In this document: positions 44,693 through 48,825 of the stretch, one piece after another
Numbering within the stretch: the stretch's first letter is position 1
Layout of the letters: each line of letters starts with the position of its first letter
Assembly (NCBI GenBank): GCA_003210075.1
Contig: QCNR01000012.1
Location: 1 to 48,825, forward strand
DNA: 48,825 bases
Reading direction: 5' to 3'
From: Pelagibacteraceae bacterium AG-426-G09
GTDB lineage: Bacteria > Pseudomonadota > Alphaproteobacteria > Pelagibacterales > Pelagibacteraceae
The notes under the pieces: generated by a model
Databases searched by the model: none
Seen by the model: only the letters and a program-made list of their open reading frames with translations
What the model was told of the DNA's origin: nothing
Made by a program: the position numbers and the translations under genes

Positions 44693-45136
44693 TTATGCTG
44701 TTTTTTGTTCTGGTGTTTGATTTTGATTTTTTTTATCTTCAGATTTAGTTTTTTTTCGATCAACTCTTTTAGCCTCTAAATCTCTGTCTACAAATTCAAT
44801 TATAGCCATTGGTGCATTATCCCCATATCTAAAACCAGCTTTTATAATTCTTGTATATCCACCTTTTCTAGTCTCATATCTCTTTGAAAGAGTTTTTCTT
44901 ATTTTATTTACTGTTTGTATATTTTGTAATTTTGAAACAAGCCTTTTAACATTCGCTAAAGTATCCTTTTTACCAATTGTTATAAGTTTGTCAGCTTCAG
45001 GCTTTAAAACTTTAGCTTTTGGCAAAGTGGTTGTGATCTGTTCATATTTTACAAGAGAATTTAGCATATTTTTAATTAATGCCTTTCTATGCTCCGATGT
45101 CCTATTTAGCTTTTTATGACCTAGTCTATGTCTCAT
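44693..45136 (-). CDS. rplQ: 50S ribosomal protein L17
   Basis: Large-subunit protein near the exit tunnel. The 147 residues start with the family hallmark M-R-H-R-L-G-H-K-K-L-N-R-T-S-E-H-R, then L-V-K-Y-E-Q-I-T-T-T, K-A-K-V-L-K-P-E-A-D-K-L-I-T and G-F-R-Y-G-D-N-A-P-M-A-I-I-E. A low-complexity Lys/Gln/Glu tail follows the core. It starts 2 bp after the rpoA stop, last ribosomal gene of the operon. Confidence 0.98.
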   Translation of the reverse strand: MRHRLGHKKLNRTSEHRKALIKNMLNSLVKYEQITTTLPKAKVLKPEADKLITIGKKDTLANVKRLVSKLQNIQTVNKIRKTLSKRYETRKGGYTRIIKAGFRYGDNAPMAIIEFVDRDLEAKRVDRKKTKSEDKKNQNQTPEQKTA

Positions 45137-45138
45137 TA

Positions 45139-46167
45139 TTATATAGCGTCCTCTAATTTTTTAGATAATTCAGCTATATTATCTGGAGGCCAATTTGGTA
45201 TTTCCATGCCTAAATATAATGACATTCCACTTAAAACTTCTTTTATTTCATTTAACGATTTTCTACCAAAATTTGGAGTTCTTAACATTTCTCCTTCAGA
45301 TTTTTGGACCAAGTCGCCAATGTAAATGATGTTATCGTTTTTTAAACAATTCATTGATCTAACTGAAAGTTCTAATTCATCAACCTTTCTTAAAAGATTT
45401 TGATTAAATTCAGGTTCTTTTGGTTGGTCTTGTATCTTAATTTCTTGTGGTTCATCAAAGTTAACAAACATTCCTAGCTGATCTTGGAAAATTCTTGCTG
45501 AATAAGCTAGAGCATCTTCTGCAGTAATTGATCCGTTTGTTTCGATTTCCATAGTCAACTTGTCATAATCCAAGGCTTTTCCTTCTCTTGCCGTACTTAC
45601 AGAATATGAAACTTTTTTTACAGGACTAAACAAAGAGTCAATTGGAATTAATCCTAAAGGTGGTTCTTCTGGTTTATTTAACTCTGCAGATACATAACCT
45701 TTTCCATTTCCTACAAAAAGCTCCATATGAAAGTTAGTATTTTCGTCTAAATTACAAATTACTAAATCTGGGTTTAAAATTTCAATATCTGGAATTGGAG
45801 TTATTTGTGAAGCTTTGATTTCACCTGGGCCTTTAGCATCTAAAATTAATTTTTTATTACCCTCAGAATTACTTTTCAATGCAAGTGATTTTATGTTCAA
45901 AACTATATCAGTTACATCTTCCCTTACACCTTTAATAGAACTATATTCATGTTGCACACCATCAATTTGTATTGCTGTTACAGCAGTTCCTCTAATAGAG
46001 GAAAGTAAAATTCTTCTTAATGAATTACCTATTGTAAGTCCATACCCTTTTTCTAAGGGTTCAGCTATAACTTTTGCAAAAGTTTTGTCTTCATTTTGAT
46101 CTACATCAATTTTTGATGGCTTTATTAAAGATTTCCAATTTTTTAAATTTACATTGCTAGTTTCCAT
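45139..46167 (-). CDS. rpoA: DNA-directed RNA polymerase, alpha subunit
   Basis: Assembly platform of RNA polymerase. Residues ~1-235 are the N-terminal domain ([23 protein letters not shown] and H-E-Y-S-S-I-K-G-V are visible as separate motifs), then a linker and the C-terminal domain (~260-342: [24 protein letters not shown]), which contacts activators and UP elements. Length 342 is normal. It directly abuts rpsK. Confidence 0.98.
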   Translation of the reverse strand: METSNVNLKNWKSLIKPSKIDVDQNEDKTFAKVIAEPLEKGYGLTIGNSLRRILLSSIRGTAVTAIQIDGVQHEYSSIKGVREDVTDIVLNIKSLALKSNSEGNKKLILDAKGPGEIKASQITPIPDIEILNPDLVICNLDENTNFHMELFVGNGKGYVSAELNKPEEPPLGLIPIDSLFSPVKKVSYSVSTAREGKALDYDKLTMEIETNGSITAEDALAYSARIFQDQLGMFVNFDEPQEIKIQDQPKEPEFNQNLLRKVDELELSVRSMNCLKNDNIIYIGDLVQKSEGEMLRTPNFGRKSLNEIKEVLSGMSLYLGMEIPNWPPDNIAELSKKLEDAI

Positions 46168-46605
46168 TTAAACTCTCCTTTTTTTTGGTGGTCTTGTTCC
46201 ATTATGTGGCATAGGTGTTGTATCTTTAATTGAAGTTATTTTAAAACCTCTAGCTTGCAATGCTCTTAGGGCAGTTTCCCTCCCAGATCCTGGGCCTTTA
46301 ACTTCAACAGATAAAATTTTTAATCCTGACTCTAACGCTTTAGCAGCGGCAGCATCTGCAGCAACCTGTGCTGCGTATGGAGTAGATTTTCTTGATCCTT
46401 TAAATCCTTTTTGACCTGCTGAAGCCCAAGATATTACATTTCCATTACTGTCAGCTATAGTCACAATTGTATTATTAAAAGTAGATTGAACGTAAGCAAT
46501 TCCATTTAAAATATTTTTCTTTGTTTTCTTTTTTTTAGAAAAACTCTTTTTTTTTTTTATTTCTTTATCTTCTTGTTTAATATTTTTAGTTTCTTCTTTT
46601 GACAT
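46168..46605 (-). CDS. rpsK: 30S ribosomal protein S11 with Lys-rich N-terminal extension
   Basis: Platform protein of the small subunit. The core (about residues 31-145) is standard: [46 protein letters not shown] and the C-terminal [12 protein letters not shown]. The first ~30 residues are almost only Lys, Glu, Asp and Ser and are longer than the short basic start of most S11 proteins. It sits 3 bp after rpsM. Confidence 0.98.
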   Translation of the reverse strand: MSKEETKNIKQEDKEIKKKKSFSKKKKTKKNILNGIAYVQSTFNNTIVTIADSNGNVISWASAGQKGFKGSRKSTPYAAQVAADAAAAKALESGLKILSVEVKGPGSGRETALRALQARGFKITSIKDTTPMPHNGTRPPKKRRV

Positions 46606-46608
46606 TAT

Positions 46609-46992
46609 TTATTTTTTAAGTGGTGTTAGTTTTTTCCCAGCGATTGCAATAGCTTTACCTTTTCTTGTTCTAGCATTACATCTTGTTCTTTGACCTCTCA
46701 CTGGTAGTTTTTTTTTGTGCCTAGTTCCTCTATAGCAAGCAAGATCAACTAATCTTTTAATGCTTAAAGAATTTTCTCTTCTCAAATCACCTTCTACAGT
46801 AAATTTGCTATCAATGTATTCTCTAATTTTTAAAATTTCATCATCAGTAAGCTCATTAACTCTTTTTGATGAAGGTATGCTTAAAGCTGTACAAATTTGA
46901 GATGAAAACTTAGTTCCAATACCAAAAATATATGTAAGTCCAATATGAACTAATTTATTCTGTGGAATGTTTACACCTGCAATACGAGCCAT
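46609..46992 (-). CDS. rpsM: 30S ribosomal protein S13
   Basis: Head protein of the small subunit contacting tRNA and the intersubunit bridge. The 127 residues start [10 protein letters not shown] and include [26 protein letters not shown] and the basic tail C-N-A-R-T-R-K-G-K. It lies 55 bp from adk, the only real gap in this operon, and a good promoter match lies in that gap. Confidence 0.98.
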   Translation of the reverse strand: MARIAGVNIPQNKLVHIGLTYIFGIGTKFSSQICTALSIPSSKRVNELTDDEILKIREYIDSKFTVEGDLRRENSLSIKRLVDLACYRGTRHKKKLPVRGQRTRCNARTRKGKAIAIAGKKLTPLKK

Positions 46993-47015
46993 AATTTTTG
47001 TGATAAATTGTGCCT

Positions 47016-47043
47016 TTTATATAATAAGTTTTATCAAAGTCAA
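47016..47043 (-). promoter_or_regulatory. Promoter candidate for rpsM-rpsK-rpoA-rplQ
   Basis: Read on the minus strand, TTGACT (47043-47038) and TATAAA (47021-47016) each match consensus at 5/6 with a 16-nt spacer. They lie 24-51 nt before the rpsM ATG, in the only sizeable gap between secY-adk and the rps/rpo genes. This is the best-scoring promoter I saw in the window and would allow the alpha-operon part to be expressed apart from secY-adk. Confidence 0.5.
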
Positions 47044-47047
47044 CGTC

Positions 47048-47611
47048 TTAAACATTGATAAAAGCATCGATTTTTGTTGTTATTTCCTTAATTTCAAGAG
47101 ATCCGTCTATCTCGTGAAAATTTGATTTTTTAGAATAAAAATCTAAAACTGGTTTAGTAGTTTTCATATAAGTGTCATACCTTCTTAGAATAGTATTTAA
47201 TTCATCATCAGACCTTTTTTCTATAGCTTTTCTTTTTTCAATTCTATTAATTATAGTTTCTTTGTTTACATTGAGAAAAAAAATTAAATCTATCTTTTGA
47301 TTTGAACTTTCTAATAATAAATCTAAATGTTTTGCTTGATTTATTGACCTTGGGTATCCATCGAAGATTAATTTATTTTTTTTATTTGGATCAAAAATTA
47401 TTTCTTTTATTAGTTTATTTACGATTTCATCATTAACAAATATGCCATTGTTCATATCATTAATAATCAATTTTCCAATTTCAGATTCCTTGTTTATTTC
47501 ATTACGTAGCATTTCACCCGTTGATATTTGAAAGCCACTAATTTTATTAACCAAATATTTTGATTGAGTACCTTTTCCAGCACCAGGAGGACCAAACAAT
47601 ATTATGTTCAC
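47048..47611 (-). CDS. adk: Adenylate kinase (short form)
   Basis: Equilibrates AMP and ATP with two ADP. The 187 residues have the P-loop GPPGAGKGTQSKYL (7-20), I-S-T-G-E-M-L-R for AMP binding, F-D-G-Y-P-R-S and R-R-Y-D-T-Y. Compared with the ~215-residue form it lacks the long LID insertion and zinc-binding Cys; only a few residues (R-K-A-I-E-K-R-S-D-D) bridge the two halves. The short form is usual in alphaproteobacteria. It directly abuts secY, in the typical secY-adk-rpsM order. Confidence 0.96.
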   Translation of the reverse strand: MNIILFGPPGAGKGTQSKYLVNKISGFQISTGEMLRNEINKESEIGKLIINDMNNGIFVNDEIVNKLIKEIIFDPNKKNKLIFDGYPRSINQAKHLDLLLESSNQKIDLIFFLNVNKETIINRIEKRKAIEKRSDDELNTILRRYDTYMKTTKPVLDFYSKKSNFHEIDGSLEIKEITTKIDAFINV

Positions 47612-48825
47612 TTACTTTCCGAATTGAGTTTTTTTAATTAGTTGCTCGTATTGAGAGCTCATTAATCTTGTTTGAATCTGAGTTACCGTATCTATGGCAA
47701 CAACTACTACAATTAAAATGGATGTACCACCCAAATAAAAAGGAATTGGATAATTTGCAATTAAAAATTCTGGCATCAAACATACAAGTGTTAAGTACAA
47801 AGCGCCAATTGTAGTTAATTTAGTTAGAATATTTTCTATATACAGAGCAGTACTCTCACCTGGTCTTATACCAGGTATAAATCCACCATATTTTCTTAAA
47901 TTTTCAGCAGTTTCATTAGGATTAAAAGTTATTGATGTATAAAAGAAAGTAAAAAAAATTATTCCTGAAGCATATAAAAGCATGTAAAGGGGCTGACCTT
48001 GAGAAAAAAATGAAGCTATATTCAAAAACGTTTCATTTTGAGAAATATTAAAATTTGAAAATGTAATTGGTAATAATAATAAGGCTGATGCAAATATTGC
48101 AGGTATAACACCAGCAGAATTTATTTTTAATGGCAAATGAGAGGAGTCACCACCATATATTTTATTTCCAACTTGTCTTTTTGGGTAGTTAATTGGTATT
48201 TTTCTTAGAGCTCTTTCCATAAAAACAATAAACATAATTGTTAAAATTAGTATTACAAAGATTGAAATTATAACTATAGTGGATAATGCACCAGTTCTAC
48301 CTAATTCAAATGTAGTCGCCAATGCTCTTGGAATTTCTGCGACAATTCCAGAAAATATAATTAAAGATATTCCATTTCCAATACCTCTTTGGGTAATTTG
48401 TTCACCTAACCACATTAAAAACATAGTTCCAGCTACAATAGTAGTTACAGTTGAAATTTTAAAAAATATTCCTGGGTTGATTACTAAATTAGCCGACGAC
48501 TCAAGACCTACTGATAAACCATAACCCTGAACAGTAGCTAAAAGTACAGTTCCATATCTTGTAATTTGAGTAATCTTCTGTCTTCCTTTTTCTCCTTGAG
48601 ATTTTAAATTTTTGAAATAATCAGATACTCCTGTTAATAACTGAACAATAATTGAAGACGATATGTAAGGCATTATTCCTAAAGCAAAAATAGCCATTCT
48701 ACTTATAGCGCCACCTGCAAAAACGTTAAACATACCCAAAAGGCCCTTTTGATTTCCCTCCATTAACGTTTGTAGTTGACTAGGGTCTATTCCTGGTAAT
48801 GGCACAAAAGTGCCTAATCTATAAA
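47612..48825 (-). CDS. secY: Preprotein translocase subunit SecY (5' end missing)
   Basis: Central channel of the Sec translocon. The frame is open to the right edge: before the GTG at 48805 the codons read Y-R-L-G-T-F, continuing into V-P-L-P-G-I-D-P, which is SecY's conserved segment after the first membrane helix. The real start thus lies outside the window and roughly 30-50 residues are missing. Seen are about nine membrane segments, the plug region (M-F-N-V-F-A-G-G-A-I-S-R-M), G-I-M-P-Y-I-S-S-S-I, G-I-G-N-G-I-S-L-I-I, Y-P-K-R-Q-V-G, P-L-K-I-N-S-A-G-V-I-P, P-G-I-R-P-G and the C-terminal D-T-V-T-Q-I-Q-T-R-L-M. Confidence 0.98.
   Translation of the reverse strand, partial: YRLGTFVPLPGIDPSQLQTLMEGNQKGLLGMFNVFAGGAISRMAIFALGIMPYISSSIIVQLLTGVSDYFKNLKSQGEKGRQKITQITRYGTVLLATVQGYGLSVGLESSANLVINPGIFFKISTVTTIVAGTMFLMWLGEQITQRGIGNGISLIIFSGIVAEIPRALATTFELGRTGALSTIVIISIFVILILTIMFIVFMERALRKIPINYPKRQVGNKIYGGDSSHLPLKINSAGVIPAIFASALLLLPITFSNFNISQNETFLNIASFFSQGQPLYMLLYASGIIFFTFFYTSITFNPNETAENLRKYGGFIPGIRPGESTALYIENILTKLTTIGALYLTLVCLMPEFLIANYPIPFYLGGTSILIVVVVAIDTVTQIQTRLMSSQYEQLIKKTQFGK

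Noticed and set aside
1-48825. Mobile elements, prophage, CRISPR arrays or defence islands
   Set aside because: I found no transposase, integrase, phage structural gene, direct-repeat array or toxin-antitoxin pair; nearly every gene is a recognisable housekeeping gene in a conserved order.

Overview
The window is a very AT-rich, gene-dense stretch of a bacterial chromosome. Genes are separated by 0-90 bp, and many overlap by 1-44 bp. Gene content and order point to an alphaproteobacterium with a streamlined genome, most probably of the SAR11 (Pelagibacterales) type. The indicators are the low GC content by eye, the near absence of intergenic DNA, shortened versions of standard proteins, a heterotetrameric sarcosine oxidase operon, a proton-pumping pyrophosphatase, and alphaproteobacterial gene orders (gatCAB opposite ruvX-pyrB-pyrC; smpB-folK-spoT-pyrE-pdxJ-acpS-lepB-rnc-recO; secY-adk-rpsM-rpsK-rpoA-rplQ). 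The taxonomic call is an inference from these traits. I see no phage, IS element, CRISPR array, rRNA or genomic island. No stretch over 300 bp lacks a gene.

Layout. 1-2.6 kb: the end of a BamE-like lipoprotein gene converges on hppA (K+-independent H+-pyrophosphatase). 2.6-9.9 kb, minus strand: one tightly packed run, 2OG-Fe(II) hydroxylase-rpiB-glyA-nrdR-ribD-ribE-ribBX-ribH-nusB-thiL, centred on riboflavin and one-carbon metabolism. 10-11 kb: hemB on the plus strand. 11-18.3 kb, minus: dapA-smpB-folK-spoT-pyrE-pdxJ-acpS-lepB-rnc-recO. 18.4-20.9 kb: a periplasmic lytic transglycosylase and a small secreted Cys-containing protein. 20.9-26.2 kb: tRNA-Ser(GCU) on the minus strand, then soxBDAG (sarcosine oxidase) on the plus strand. 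26.1-32.2 kb, minus: MATE transporter, trhO, an O-methyltransferase, and gatB-gatA-gatC. 32.3-38.8 kb, plus: ruvX-pyrB-pyrC-like-plsY-topA, a 47-residue lipoprotein, and a RidA-family protein. 38.8-43.8 kb: ugd-galU (minus), panC (plus), mgtE (minus), lipB (plus). 43.8-48.8 kb, minus: an RluC/RluD-type pseudouridine synthase and the distal end of the ribosomal-protein operon, with secY running off the right edge.

How the genes connect. Sarcosine oxidase yields glycine and methylene-THF, which are also the substrates and products of GlyA. FolK feeds folate synthesis. The rib genes supply the flavin needed by SoxA/SoxB. PyrB and PyrE are pyrimidine enzymes, but the dihydroorotase-like protein between them functionally has lost its metal-binding HxH and is probably non-catalytic. 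GalU-Ugd would make UDP-glucuronate.

The window is mostly core genome; I did not find a wholly new system. The most interesting items are small. They are a secreted protein with a perfect Shine-Dalgarno but no standard start codon at the right distance, an NrdR zinc ribbon one residue short, degenerate RibBX and PyrC homologues, a transglycosylase with an N-terminal LPxxKP repeat, a tiny lipoprotein coupled to topA, a substituted LipB signature, and the absence of rpoZ, era and dprA from their usual places.
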